Shown: positions 56,601 through 64,000 of the stretch, one piece after another
Numbering within the stretch: the first letter of the stretch is position 1
How the letters are laid out: each line of letters starts with the position of its first letter
Source of the DNA: an uncultured Rhizobiaceae group bacterium
GTDB lineage: Bacteria > Pseudomonadota > Alphaproteobacteria > Rhizobiales > Rhizobiaceae
Length of the DNA stretch: 64,000 nt
Assembly: GCA_937930635.1 (NCBI GenBank)
Contig: CALHCF010000017.1
Coordinates: forward strand, 62,001 to 126,000
Reading direction: 5' to 3'
Notes under the pieces: model-generated
The model's database searches: none
What the model was told of the DNA's origin: nothing
The model's input: the letters and a program-made list of their open reading frames with translations, nothing else
Program-made: the position numbers and the translations under genes

Positions 56601-56785
56601 AACCTGCAGACTCCGCAGAACCTTCCAAACCGAAGCGCCGAACGACCCGCCGCAAATCCGAGCCTGCTGAGGCTGCCGCCGAACAGCACGAGGAAACTGT
56701 TTCTGCAGTCGCGACAGCAGAAACAGAAGATGCGACCCCGGAACCGACAAAGCGTCAGGGCTGGTGGAAGCGTAAGTTTTTCTAG
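53663..56785 (+). CDS. rne: Ribonuclease E
   Basis: Endoribonuclease and scaffold of RNA decay, 1040 residues. The S1 domain is split by an insert of about 300 residues (roughly 90-395), acidic with basic patches including three near-identical KKTRRxTSRKKK blocks at about 218, 264 and 302. The catalytic DNase-I-like core has metal residues Asp613 in AIDVNSG and Asp657/Asp660 in VIDFIDMED. The zinc-link cysteines are CPTC (715-718). A disordered, Arg/Glu-rich C-terminal half repeats similar basic blocks and ends in KRQGWWKRKFF. The insert is a known alphaproteobacterial feature. Confidence 0.95.
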   Translation: MANNKMLIDAAHPEETRVAMVRGNRIDEFDFESEHKTQLRGNIYLAKVTRVEPSLQAAFVDYGGNRHGFLAFSEIHPDYYQIPVADRQALIEAEAEDARAAAREEDDDEASSDLDAVSQQDEDDAPAKPARNKRSRRRGGKKAAEAAETNADDAEVASADDDVESPKTAATESPQDDDVALAADAEGEEDDDDADTIAAENDGDDVVSEPVETPEPVKKTRRKTSRKKKDEAKTNSTEGEAAPETEDSKAEAADSEGEAEKPAKKTRRRTSRKKKDAPEAEIEAEAESAPESSTDSTEEKPKKTRRRTSRKKKSEDTDTKAADTEVSTDGEADAASEEPDSETKPAEESGRKPRSRRSKRKSAKPADDNGDDGDTAVEDLGSEDALEEVPARRTSRRHYKIQEVIKRRQILLVQVVKEERGNKGAALTTYLSLAGRYSVLMPNTARGGGISRKITNAADRKRLKAVASSLEVPQGMGVILRTAGASRKPEDIQRDFEYLMRLWENVRTLTLESTAPCLVYEEGNLIKRSIRDLYDKDTGEILVAGEAGYREAKDFMTMLMPNHAKNVKLYKDRIPMFARMGVEAQLDAMLQPQVTLKSGGYLVINQTEALVAIDVNSGRSTRQHSIEETATQTNLEAADEVARQLRLRDLAGLIVIDFIDMEDKRNNRAVEKRLKEALKSDRARIQVGRISHFGLMEMSRQRIRASVLESTTQVCPTCEGLGHVRASSSVVLQVLRSIEEHLNRNSRNNLTVKVSSSTSIYMLNNKRETLSDLESRFGVALTIEVDDTLGTTPCTIERGEASRKKPALETAVQPDTIFQDEDEGAEQPDQKPDDGNEGNEGSGDGRKRRRRRRRKRGSGSDKDAGNGEANQATDDSASQEAQSIAEEGNASSETAPASDTEDPQPDAETEKKPRRRSRRTKAKADEAQPDAGEAQGEETDPADVADEKPKRRTSRSRKKKEEPVAEEVAAAAVPSQTTAEPADSAEPSKPKRRTTRRKSEPAEAAAEQHEETVSAVATAETEDATPEPTKRQGWWKRKFF

Positions 56786-56931
56786 TCAGCTTTTTGGGCT
56801 GGGCCTGCAATCAGCGGGCCCGGCCCAAGTTTTGCTGGCCAGGCTCATGCGATGACGCCAAAAGGCCGGTTATTTTTCAAATATGCGCGCTCAACGGACG
56901 CTTGATGCCTGGACATCAGGGCAAATGAAAA

Positions 56932-56962
56932 ACGGGTGGCCTCCCCCCGGATAGCCACCCGT
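56932..56962 (-). terminator. Hairpin terminator of the minus-strand gene at 57.0-58.0 kb
   Basis: ACGGGTGGC (56932-56940) and GCCACCCGT (56954-56962) are a perfect 9-bp stem with a 13-base loop. On the minus strand a T-run (TTTTTCATTT) follows, so it ends the transcript from 57996. Confidence 0.75.
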
Positions 56963-56965
56963 TGA

Positions 56966-57005
56966 ACCTCCCGTACGCAAAACCAGTCGGGAGGTAACTC
57001 GATTT
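56966..57005 (+). terminator. Hairpin terminator after rne
   Basis: ACCTCCCG (56966-56973) and CGGGAGGT (56988-56995) form an 8-bp stem with a 14-base loop, followed after six bases by GATTTTTG. It lies 3 bases from the preceding hairpin; together they form back-to-back terminators for the two convergent genes. Confidence 0.65.
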
Positions 57006-57009
57006 TTGA

Positions 57010-57996
57010 TCAGGCTGCGGCGATCAACTCGCGCAGGTCCGGGTGAAGGTTGCTGGATTCATCGCGCAAAAAGCGGATCAACGCTTTTTCATTGTCGTGA
57101 AACGTGCCATCGCGTCCGATACGCTCTACCACCCATCCAGCTTCATCGGCGGTAACAATCTCTGCAACGCGCCATGCGTCCTGCATGACGGCGGTATCGC
57201 GCTTGAATGCGTCTTCCACCACTTTATGCGGGGACAGAGCCATCTTGTAGATACTGCGCAGCATGTCGACCAAACCATCAACCGGGCTTGATGAATTTGT
57301 GTCTGCGGAGAATGGGTCTAGCGACGACCGGCGTTCGGGAACCGCACCTCCCGTTGTTGCCAGGAGATAGTTGGCAACACCTTTGACAAACAGCTGCGAC
57401 CATGTCGGATCGTTTTCATTCTGTTTTGTCTTGTCATTAAGATCAAAAAGAAACTCTGCTTCAGCGCGTGTCACGGCCATTCCGCCATCACCACCAAAAG
57501 CAAACATGACACGACGAATGAGGTCGACATCAAAGCGGCAGATAACCTGCTGGTCACCGGCACGAAGAGCTGCAACCGGTCCCTGATTGTTCAAAACCGC
57601 TTCGGCAACCTGATCCAGAACAAACCGGACCAGTTTCTGGGGCGAGGATTTGGCAGCCTCAAGCACCTGAACCACCATTTCAAACCGTTCAGCGCTGTCG
57701 ATCAGACCCTGGCGGGCGATACAAGCCATGAGCCAATTGGCGTTGTCCTCATTGATCTCACCGGTGGGCTCAGTTTGGTGAACAATATGATTGACCAGCG
57801 CCTCAGAAAAAAACTGCCCCCATTCGCGGCATTTATCCTGGACAGCCGCATCAAGAGCCAGCAAGGCCTCGGCTTCGCTGCGGTCAATCTTGTCATTATT
57901 GTAGAAATCCCTGCGCAACATAAGGACATCGTCGGCTGAAATACGACTGTTTTGCGCCATTGAATGCAATGGTTCTTCCAACTTCAAATCACCCAT
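57010..57996 (-). CDS. Unknown protein built from two duplicated helix-loop-helix halves
   Basis: A 328-residue soluble protein with no signal peptide or membrane helix. It looks like an internal duplication. Residues 24-75 (MLRRDFYNNDKIDRSEAEAL ... WGQFFSEALVNHI) align with 157-215 (IRRVMFAFGGDGGMAVTRAEA ... WSQLFVKGVANYL), and 81-115 (INEDNANWLMACIARQG) with 281-314 (VTADEAGWVVERIGRDG). Several D-x-D/N loops between helices resemble EF-hand or TerB-like turns but are not canonical. GGGAG ten bases before the ATG supports the start. I do not know a function. Confidence 0.75.
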   Translation of the reverse strand: MGDLKLEEPLHSMAQNSRISADDVLMLRRDFYNNDKIDRSEAEALLALDAAVQDKCREWGQFFSEALVNHIVHQTEPTGEINEDNANWLMACIARQGLIDSAERFEMVVQVLEAAKSSPQKLVRFVLDQVAEAVLNNQGPVAALRAGDQQVICRFDVDLIRRVMFAFGGDGGMAVTRAEAEFLFDLNDKTKQNENDPTWSQLFVKGVANYLLATTGGAVPERRSSLDPFSADTNSSSPVDGLVDMLRSIYKMALSPHKVVEDAFKRDTAVMQDAWRVAEIVTADEAGWVVERIGRDGTFHDNEKALIRFLRDESSNLHPDLRELIAAA

Positions 57997-58216
57997 TTGA
58001 ACCCACTCCCAAAAATTCGCTCACGCAAATCTAGTTCAAGAGGGTTGAAAATGTACGAACGCCGTCAGTTAACCTTGTGTAAACCAAAGTTGGGCGGTTT
58101 TTGGTGAGGCATACTCGCTTTTCCCCTTGCCTTCCGGCCTTGTGACTTGCAGATTTCGACAATAGGGAATCTACAACCGCCGTCCCATGGAGCGGCTTAC
58201 AACTGGGGTAGCTCAA

Positions 58217-59329
58217 ATGGATGTAAGAGCCGCAGTAGCCTTCGAGGCCGGCAAACCACTGGAAGTGACGACCGTTCAGCTTGAAGGGCCACGCGAAGGT
58301 GAAGTTCTGGTTGAGATCAAGGCGACGGGGATTTGCCACACCGATGAATTTACACGTTCGGGTGCTGATCCTGAGGGAATTTTCCCGGCGATACTGGGTC
58401 ATGAAGGTGCCGGCGTTGTTGTCGATGTTGGCCCTGGGGTGAAATCGCTGAAGAAAGGCGCCCATGTCATTCCGCTCTACACGCCGGAATGCCGGGAGTG
58501 CGACTATTGTCTTCACCCCAAAACCAATCTTTGCCAGAGAATTCGGGTCACGCAGGGTCAGGGGCTCATGCCCGATGGCACCAGCCGGTTTTCCATCGAT
58601 GGCAAACCAATCATGCACTACATGGGCACATCGACCTTCGCCAACTTTACAGTCCTGCCCGAGATCGCCCTTGCCAAGGTACGCGAAGACGCGCCTTTCG
58701 ACAAAATCTGCTATATCGGTTGTGGTGTGACGACCGGCATCGGTGCCGTCATCAACACCGCTAAAGCCGAGCCTGGATGCAATGCCGTCGTTTTTGGCCT
58801 GGGCGGCATTGGTTTGAATGTTCTCCAAGGTCTGCGCCTTATTGGTGCCAACAAGATCGTTGGCGTCGATATGAACAACGATAAAAAATCCTGGGGCGAG
58901 AAATTTGGAATGACACATTTCGTCAACCCTTCCGAGATTGGCGAAAACGATCTGGTAGACCATCTCGTTGAGATCACAGATGGCGGGGCAGACTATTCGT
59001 TCGAATGTATCGGCAATGTTAATGTCATGCGAACAGCCCTTGAATGTGCCCACAAGGGGTGGGGAGAATCCATCATTATCGGCGTTGCTGGCGCGGGACA
59101 GGAAATATCCACCCGGCCCTTCCAGCTTGTGACAGGCCGCTCCTGGCGCGGCACAGCCTTTGGCGGTGCACGGGGGCGTACAGATGTCCCAAAAATTGTG
59201 GACTGGTATATGGATGGCAAAATACAGATTGACCCCATGATCACCCATAAAATGCCCCTTGAAGACATCAATAAGGGGTTTGATCTCATGCACGAGGGAA
59301 AATCCATCCGCTCGGTGGTCGAATTTTGA
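58217..59329 (+). CDS. frmA: S-(hydroxymethyl)glutathione dehydrogenase (class III alcohol dehydrogenase)
   Basis: Oxidises the formaldehyde-glutathione adduct to S-formylglutathione with NAD+, 370 residues. The zinc site is seen in GICHTDEF and GHEGAGVV, the structural zinc in ECRECDYCLHPKTNLC, and the NAD loop in FGLGGIGLNVLQG. The start at 58217 (MDVRAAVAFEAG) is used; 58187 gives ten extra residues. The gene that hydrolyses its product (fghA) lies 1.3 kb downstream on the same strand. Its stop overlaps the next small gene. Confidence 0.94.
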   Translation: MDVRAAVAFEAGKPLEVTTVQLEGPREGEVLVEIKATGICHTDEFTRSGADPEGIFPAILGHEGAGVVVDVGPGVKSLKKGAHVIPLYTPECRECDYCLHPKTNLCQRIRVTQGQGLMPDGTSRFSIDGKPIMHYMGTSTFANFTVLPEIALAKVREDAPFDKICYIGCGVTTGIGAVINTAKAEPGCNAVVFGLGGIGLNVLQGLRLIGANKIVGVDMNNDKKSWGEKFGMTHFVNPSEIGENDLVDHLVEITDGGADYSFECIGNVNVMRTALECAHKGWGESIIIGVAGAGQEISTRPFQLVTGRSWRGTAFGGARGRTDVPKIVDWYMDGKIQIDPMITHKMPLEDINKGFDLMHEGKSIRSVVEF

Positions 59330-60102
59330 TCGTCTTGCATCAGCAACTGACCGGAAACAAAAACACAAACGCAGCCATGCTTCTATTGCTGGCGGCGCTG
59401 GTATTTGGCGTGTTTTCGCTAACCGGCATTTCAGCTCACGCTCAAACGACGACGGTAACGCCTCCCGGCACCCCGTCAGAAACTCAGCAACCGCCGAACG
59501 AAGAACCCGCGCAGGAAGCGCCAGACTCTGGGTCTGAAAACACGCAACGCAATACATTTGAGGTTCTGGAACAGGAACCAGACTCAAATGAAAGCGAGGC
59601 GGAAGAGCAGGAAGCCGAAAAGCCCAAAGATGAAACCGATAAAAAGGCCGAAGACCAGGCCGCCCTTGATGCGGACCTGCTTGGCAATTGGGTGTTTATC
59701 GTTGATGGCCTGGAATCCGAACTGGAGGGAACGGCTGTTCTGGACGCTGTGAAAAGGTGTTTGGAGTTTAATGACAAGCTCACTGTAAGAGCCAACAGGC
59801 AGACCAACATTGATCCTCCCGATATCAAAAGCCTTTTTGGCGATCTTCTTTTCTACCGCACTGAAAGAGGCCTGCATCGCCTCGACCTGCGACAAGGGCT
59901 GTTGAGCATTTTTCTGGCGCAGGCCAGGGCAACCAATGCGCAGGGAAGAGTTTTATGGGTGTTGCAGGGGCAAAACAACCAAAGTCAGCTGACATTTGTC
60001 GACATGAAGCCGCGCGGTGGCAAAGGCTTCCTCATGCTGGAAAATCAATCAGTCTATCTGAAATGCCCCAAGCTTCCGGTTGCAGCCGGATCCGGCGAGT
60101 AA
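59326..60102 (+). CDS. Exported acidic protein of unknown function in the formaldehyde-detoxification cluster
   Basis: A frame of 258 residues from a TTG overlapping the frmA stop; the ATG at 59377 (MLLLLAALVFGVFSLT) is the likelier start, giving 241. A signal peptide ends near ISAHAQ. Residues 40-110 are low-complexity, rich in Glu, Pro and Asp. The C-terminal domain (about 115-250) has GNWVFIVDGLESELEGT, CLEFNDKLTV and QSVYLKCPKLP, with two cysteines. I recognise no family. Position suggests co-transcription with frmA, but not a role in formaldehyde chemistry. Confidence 0.7.
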   Translation: MIVLHQQLTGNKNTNAAMLLLLAALVFGVFSLTGISAHAQTTTVTPPGTPSETQQPPNEEPAQEAPDSGSENTQRNTFEVLEQEPDSNESEAEEQEAEKPKDETDKKAEDQAALDADLLGNWVFIVDGLESELEGTAVLDAVKRCLEFNDKLTVRANRQTNIDPPDIKSLFGDLLFYRTERGLHRLDLRQGLLSIFLAQARATNAQGRVLWVLQGQNNQSQLTFVDMKPRGGKGFLMLENQSVYLKCPKLPVAAGSGE

Positions 60103-60162
60103 TCGCGGTTGGAGGGGTAGTCTGATTATCTTCCACTCCCTTGTGTTTACGGACCATCACTG

Positions 60163-60609
60163 ATGCGCATTTTCATTGATGCAGATGCCTGCCCCGTAAA
60201 AGAGGAAACCTTTAAGGTTGCAGCCCGGTATCAGGTGCCCGTGGCCGTGGTCTCCAATGGCGGGATACGCCCCTCTCGTGATCCACTGATCGAAAATGTC
60301 ATCGTTGCAGCAGGCGCAGACGCGGCAGACGACTGGATCGCAGATCATGCGCAGCAGGGAGATGTTGTCATTACCGCCGATATTCCGCTGGCTGCACGTG
60401 TCCTGGAACGTGAAGCCAGCCCTATTGGTCCGACCGGAAAACCTTTCACCGAAGAAACAATCGGCATGGCACTTGCCATGCGCGATCTGAAGCAACACCT
60501 GCGCGAAGCAAACAACACGCAGACATATAACCGCAACTTTACAGACCGCGATCGATCCAACTTTCTTCAGGCATTGGACCGGCTTGTGGTACAACAACAA
60601 CGCAAATAA
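60163..60609 (+). CDS. YaiI/YqxD family (DUF188) protein
   Basis: A 148-residue cytoplasmic protein. MRIFIDADACPVKEE and VITADIPLAARVLE are hallmarks of the YaiI/YqxD group, with conserved Asp and Cys residues in a PIN/NYN-like arrangement of acidic residues; nuclease activity is only suggested. GPTGKPFTEETIGMALAMR is also conserved. It lies between the unknown exported protein gene and fghA, 14 bases before the latter. Confidence 0.9.
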   Translation: MRIFIDADACPVKEETFKVAARYQVPVAVVSNGGIRPSRDPLIENVIVAAGADAADDWIADHAQQGDVVITADIPLAARVLEREASPIGPTGKPFTEETIGMALAMRDLKQHLREANNTQTYNRNFTDRDRSNFLQALDRLVVQQQRK

Positions 60610-60623
60610 GCGAGGCTGCGACC

Positions 60624-61454
60624 ATGGAAACCGTTTCAACAGCACTGGCCTTCGGTGGAACACAAGGCGTCTATACCCACGACTCCACGGTCTGTGGCTG
60701 TGTGATGACATTTGCGGTGTACGTCCCTCCGCAGGCGGCAGAAGGTCCCTGCCCTGTACTTTGGTATTTATCGGGCCTTACCTGCACCCATGCCAATGTG
60801 ATGGACAAAGGCGAATACCGCGCTCACGCAGCGCGAAACGGGGTGATCATTGTCTGCCCGGATACGAGCCCACGGGGAGATAACGTTCCCGATGACAAGG
60901 ACAACTGGCAATTCGGATCGGGAGCAGGTTTCTATATCGATGCAACGAGCGAACCCTGGCGCAAAAACTACCAGATGTATTCATACATTACCCGCGAACT
61001 CCCGGATCTGATTGCAGCCAATTTTCCCGCCGACATGGATCGCCAGGGTATCTTTGGCCACTCGATGGGTGGGCATGGTGCGCTGACAATCGCCCTCAAG
61101 AACCCGGATCGGTATAAAAGCTGCTCGGCCTTTGCTCCTATCGTCCAGCCATCAACTGCTGACTGGTCCGCCGGTGCTTTCAAACGGTATTTGGGCGATA
61201 ACGAAGACGATTGGGCGCACCACGATGCCACCCGACTGATTGAAAACGGCGCTCGTTTTCCCGAATTCCTGATTGATCAGGGAACCGCTGACAGCTTCCT
61301 CGACGAGGGCCTGCGTCCCTGGCTTTTCGAAACGGCCTGCAAAGAGGCTGGAATACCGCTCAATCTGCGTATGCAGCCAGGATACGATCATTCCTATTTC
61401 TTTATTTCAACATTCATGGGCGATCACATCGACTGGCATTGCAAGAAGCTCTAA
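60624..61454 (+). CDS. fghA: S-formylglutathione hydrolase
   Basis: Hydrolyses S-formylglutathione to formate and glutathione, completing formaldehyde detoxification, 276 residues. An alpha/beta-hydrolase of the esterase D group: the nucleophile elbow is FGHSMGGHGA, the catalytic His is in GYDHSYFF, and the Asp in DQGTADSFL is the third residue. YLSGLTCTHAN is another family mark. It is co-directional with frmA. Its end overlaps the convergent EamA gene by 4 bases. Confidence 0.95.
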   Translation: METVSTALAFGGTQGVYTHDSTVCGCVMTFAVYVPPQAAEGPCPVLWYLSGLTCTHANVMDKGEYRAHAARNGVIIVCPDTSPRGDNVPDDKDNWQFGSGAGFYIDATSEPWRKNYQMYSYITRELPDLIAANFPADMDRQGIFGHSMGGHGALTIALKNPDRYKSCSAFAPIVQPSTADWSAGAFKRYLGDNEDDWAHHDATRLIENGARFPEFLIDQGTADSFLDEGLRPWLFETACKEAGIPLNLRMQPGYDHSYFFISTFMGDHIDWHCKKL

Positions 61455-62419
61455 GTTTCATTGGCGACTGCGCGTTCACGCAGGAACAGATAGATCCCCG
61501 AACCCACAATGATCAAAATACCAAGCCATTTCAGCGCATCTGGAAATTCGCCAAATACCCAAAAGCCCAACGCGGTTGCTGAAATAATCTCCAGGTACTG
61601 GAACGGAGCCAGAAGCGACGCACTGGCCAAACGAAACGCCTGCACCACCATCAGATGACCGATGGTCGCCAGGACACCTATTGCAAAAATCAAGACCCAT
61701 GGGACCCCAAATTCTGGCCATTGGGGGGCCGAAAAATTGACAGAGCCGGCCCAGGTTCCAACAACAAGCACCGCCGTCAACATCAGCACACCGCCAATCC
61801 CTGCGACGAACTGCATGGTCATCGGATCATCATCACCTGCGATGAGCCGCGTGATTGTCAGATATACGGCGAACAAAAAGGCCGTCGCGATGGGCATCAG
61901 GGACACCACGCCAAAAACGGCATAGCTTGGCTGAATGATCAGCATGGCCCCCGCAAACCCGCAAAGAACCGCCAGCACGCGGCGCCAACCAACGCTTTCC
62001 TTGAGAACCACGACAGACAGAAGGGTCAGAAAGAACGGCTCAACAAAAAAGACCGCGATTGCATCAGCGATCGGCATATAGCGCAGCGTTGCAAAAAATA
62101 TCATCACCGCAAGGCTCATGATCGCCCCGCGCAGCAGATTTGCGAAAACTCTTGCAGGCATCAGAGCCGAGAAACCCCGCAGCCCAACAATGACGGGCGC
62201 CAGAAGGCTGGCCTGTACAACGAAACGACCGAACGTTGTCTGGCCAGCGGTCACGTCATAGCGCAGCGTCAGCAACTTCGCCATCGCGTCCATGATGGGC
62301 AACAGCAGCATCGCAATCACCATCAATGCCATGCCGCGCGCAACTTGCGACTGCGGTTTTGTTGAGAGGGACCCGGCGGCTTGTCCGTTCGAGGCAGGCG
62401 AAGATTCCATCAATGTCAC
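61451..62419 (-). CDS. EamA/DMT-family transporter
   Basis: A 322-residue protein with ten predicted helices in two EamA repeats. Visible are GMALMVIAMLLLPIMDAMAK in helix 1, IAVFFVEPFFLTLLSVVVLKE closing the first half, and SASLLAPFQYLEIISATALG with VFGEFPDALKWLGILIIVGSG closing the second. It resembles RhaT/YdcZ-type or S-adenosylmethionine-transporter-like DMT proteins common in alphaproteobacteria. The substrate is unknown. The 24-base gap to the cyclase gene suggests co-transcription. Confidence 0.87.
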   Translation of the reverse strand: MTLMESSPASNGQAAGSLSTKPQSQVARGMALMVIAMLLLPIMDAMAKLLTLRYDVTAGQTTFGRFVVQASLLAPVIVGLRGFSALMPARVFANLLRGAIMSLAVMIFFATLRYMPIADAIAVFFVEPFFLTLLSVVVLKESVGWRRVLAVLCGFAGAMLIIQPSYAVFGVVSLMPIATAFLFAVYLTITRLIAGDDDPMTMQFVAGIGGVLMLTAVLVVGTWAGSVNFSAPQWPEFGVPWVLIFAIGVLATIGHLMVVQAFRLASASLLAPFQYLEIISATALGFWVFGEFPDALKWLGILIIVGSGIYLFLRERAVANET

Positions 62420-62443
62420 GCCTCAAACCCGGTTGCGTAATTG

Positions 62444-63541
62444 TTACGCGAATTTCAGCCGATTCAAAGCAAATTCAGAATCTGCACCCTTCAATTCAAC
62501 GGCAAGAAAAGCTTCAACATGAACCTGAGGAGGCAATTCGAGTTTCTCCAGCAGTTCGTGGGAAATCAGGAACGGTTCATCATATTGTTTGGCCACGGCT
62601 TCAATACGTGCGGTCATGTTCACGACATCTCCCAGGAACATGACCTGCCGCCGACTGTCACCACACTCGCCAACCACAACAGCTCCGCCATGCAGCGCTG
62701 CTCTGAATCGCGGGGGAGAGCCAAATTCCTTTTCAAACTCCGGAGCATGTTCCACCATGCGTTGACGGACCAGATTCAGTGCTTTCAGGCATCGGGCGTT
62801 GCGCTGTCCATCTTCACCCAGCGGCCAGGTCGCGATCACTGCGTCGCCAACATAGGAAACAATCTCTCCTCCGGTTCGAACGATGGCCTGATCGCACTGG
62901 TAGAAAAATTCAGCCAGATATTCATGAAAACGAACGTCGCCCAGTCGGCGGGCAAGCCGGGTGGAATCCACCAGGTCAAGAAACAGGAAAATTCGTTCTT
63001 CGGATACAGGTCGAAAATACCGACCAATGACGAGATTGAGGAAGCGCTTGAAACCGATAATGGTCGACAATTGCGACAGCACGACAAATACGATCACGAT
63101 TCCCATGCTGAACAACGTATCGCGCACCTGTTGACCTGGCTCAAAATCGAGAACCAGCGGCCGGCCGGCAATATAATCTGTCAGAAGTTCATTCCCCACC
63201 AGCCCAATGCGAACGATCAAAGTCAGTGCCAGAATACGGACAACCAGGCCGGGCAGAAAAGCGGTCCGTCTGATCCAGCTGCGCCGTACTGCCCGAATAT
63301 AAAAGACCTCAATCAGGGCGGAGATAGCACCAATTGTGAAACCCGTGCGGAAGCCAAGATAAAACTCCCCCTCCTCCGGGCCATAGACCAGCCGTGAATA
63401 GCTTTCACCAATGAGACCACTCAATATGGCAATGATGACGACAACAAACAGACGCAGATAAAACGATGTATCGCGCCACCAGACCGGCGCCAGCATTACA
63501 GGCGCGGGCCGGCCTGCAGATTGCTCGGCAGAGCTTCTCAC
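62444..63541 (-). CDS. Membrane class III adenylate/guanylate cyclase
   Basis: A 365-residue protein with about four membrane helices (near 28-46, 61-83, 92-116, 142-164) followed by a class III cyclase catalytic domain (180-340). The metal aspartates are Asp189 in FLFLDLVDST and Asp233 in YVGDAVIATWP, and MFLGDVVNMTARIEA is the conserved later motif. Residues for purine choice were not resolved, so cAMP is assumed. The small membrane domain may sense the membrane state. The start overlaps the ATP12 gene end by ATGA; the EamA gene follows. Confidence 0.9.
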   Translation of the reverse strand: MRSSAEQSAGRPAPVMLAPVWWRDTSFYLRLFVVVIIAILSGLIGESYSRLVYGPEEGEFYLGFRTGFTIGAISALIEVFYIRAVRRSWIRRTAFLPGLVVRILALTLIVRIGLVGNELLTDYIAGRPLVLDFEPGQQVRDTLFSMGIVIVFVVLSQLSTIIGFKRFLNLVIGRYFRPVSEERIFLFLDLVDSTRLARRLGDVRFHEYLAEFFYQCDQAIVRTGGEIVSYVGDAVIATWPLGEDGQRNARCLKALNLVRQRMVEHAPEFEKEFGSPPRFRAALHGGAVVVGECGDSRRQVMFLGDVVNMTARIEAVAKQYDEPFLISHELLEKLELPPQVHVEAFLAVELKGADSEFALNRLKFA

Positions 63542-64000
63542 ACCAGCAACCGGATGAGTTGGCAGGCAGCCTTCATATCTTTGAAGCGCTTGGCTCGAAT
63601 TTCGCTGGCTTCCTCATCTTCCCCCCACTGTGAACGATTCCAGTCTTCATCAACATGAGCCGCAGCCCATGCTTCATCACGGTCCAGCTCGCCTCGGTAG
63701 ACCGCCATGGCAATAATGGCCGATCCCGTGAGTGAGGTGACAACATGGGTTGCGGCAAGCACCACGGGATCATCAATAGCGGCAACATGCACCCCAAAGG
63801 CCGCGATAGATTCAGGCGGTTGCAGCACATGCATGAGGCCCTCGGCCAGCACAAATCTCGCACCCAGCTGCGCCTGCGCCCAGTCAATCAAAGGGTCCCA
63901 ATGTGCAGTTTGAAGATCGACCAGACCTGCGGGCGATCCAGCCCTGTAGCAAAGCAGGTCGGTACCGGCATATCGGATGATATCTTCTTTGACGGCCTGC
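63538..64000 (-). CDS. ATP12 family F1-ATPase assembly chaperone (5' end outside window)
   Basis: Chaperone for the alpha subunit of F1-ATPase, known from mitochondria and alphaproteobacteria. The visible 153 codons, open to the edge, are the C-terminal part: DIIRYAGTDLLCYRAGSPAG, ahead of WDPLIDWAQAQLGARF, then GSAIIAMAVYRGELDRDEAW and VDEDWNRSQWGEDEEA, the diagnostic end of the family. The start lies beyond base 64000. It overlaps the cyclase start by four bases. Confidence 0.9.
   Translation of the reverse strand, partial: QAVKEDIIRYAGTDLLCYRAGSPAGLVDLQTAHWDPLIDWAQAQLGARFVLAEGLMHVLQPPESIAAFGVHVAAIDDPVVLAATHVVTSLTGSAIIAMAVYRGELDRDEAWAAAHVDEDWNRSQWGEDEEASEIRAKRFKDMKAACQLIRLLV

Noticed and set aside
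58031..59587. 518-codon open frame antisense to the class III alcohol dehydrogenase gene
   Set aside because: It lies opposite a well-conserved gene, its translation is a Cys/His-rich jumble without domains, and it arises from the sense codon bias.
62441..63397. 318-codon plus-strand frame opposite the cyclase gene
   Set aside because: The minus strand carries a clear class III cyclase with all motifs; the opposite frame shows no domain.

Overview
The window reads as chromosomal core DNA of an alphaproteobacterium, most likely Hyphomicrobiales (Rhizobiales). Lineage markers are the NDUFA12-type complex I subunit, ATP12 chaperone, IalB-like, DUF2155 and DUF2865 proteins, a RibH2-type lumazine synthase, RNase E with a large insert in its S1 domain, and a giant membrane-anchored coiled-coil protein resembling the growth-pole-ring (GPR) protein of polar-growing rhizobia. 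Genes are tightly packed on both strands, many with 4-bp ATGA overlaps. I saw no tRNA, rRNA, CRISPR array, insertion sequence or prophage.

Layout. 1-4.4 kb: cyclopropane fatty acid synthase (3' end outside the window), parE, and an orphan PLP aminotransferase. 4.7-11.6 kb: a co-directional run of RhlE-like helicase, M48 protease with a repeat-rich tail, periplasmic DsbA-like protein, aroQ, accB, accC and aat. 11.5-18.6 kb: minus-strand DUF2155, methyltransferase, NDUFA12, MFS, a PhyH dioxygenase, GNAT, gatB and ialB, with a plus-strand gene remnant beside the MFS gene. 18.9-24.8 kb: peptide-binding protein with FrnE-like DsbA, then kdsA, a VOC protein and a frameshifted HisC-like aminotransferase. 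24.9-31.5 kb: a membrane cyclic-nucleotide-binding protein, MFS, two tandem DUF922 HExxH proteins, a ferredoxin/ferredoxin reductase pair and an HPt protein. 31.9-41.2 kb: the GPR-like protein and a complete Mla/MCE-type lipid transporter (permease, ATPase, MCE protein, lipoprotein). 41.3-48.8 kb: an EamA exporter, ribH2 behind an FMN riboswitch, Thr/Ser dehydratase, SDR, DUF2865, gltX and MFS. 49-57 kb: PBP1A, AMIN-domain amidase and rne with a structured leader. 57-64 kb: a duplicated unknown protein, the glutathione formaldehyde-detoxification genes (class III ADH and S-formylglutathione hydrolase, with two small genes between), an EamA exporter, a membrane class III nucleotide cyclase and atp12.

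Functionally the window is rich in cell-envelope and growth genes: PBP1A, amidase, Mla transporter, KdsA, CFA synthase and the GPR-like protein. TTAACCAT-type CtrA-like motifs lie upstream of the GPR-like gene and the amidase, which suggests cell-cycle control. A cyclase and a cyclic-nucleotide-binding membrane protein hint at cNMP signalling. The best leads for undescribed biology are the GPR-like protein with its HPt neighbour, the CNB-transmembrane protein, the DUF922 pair, the internally duplicated protein at 57.0-58.0 kb, and the structured rne leader. I see no obvious defence island.
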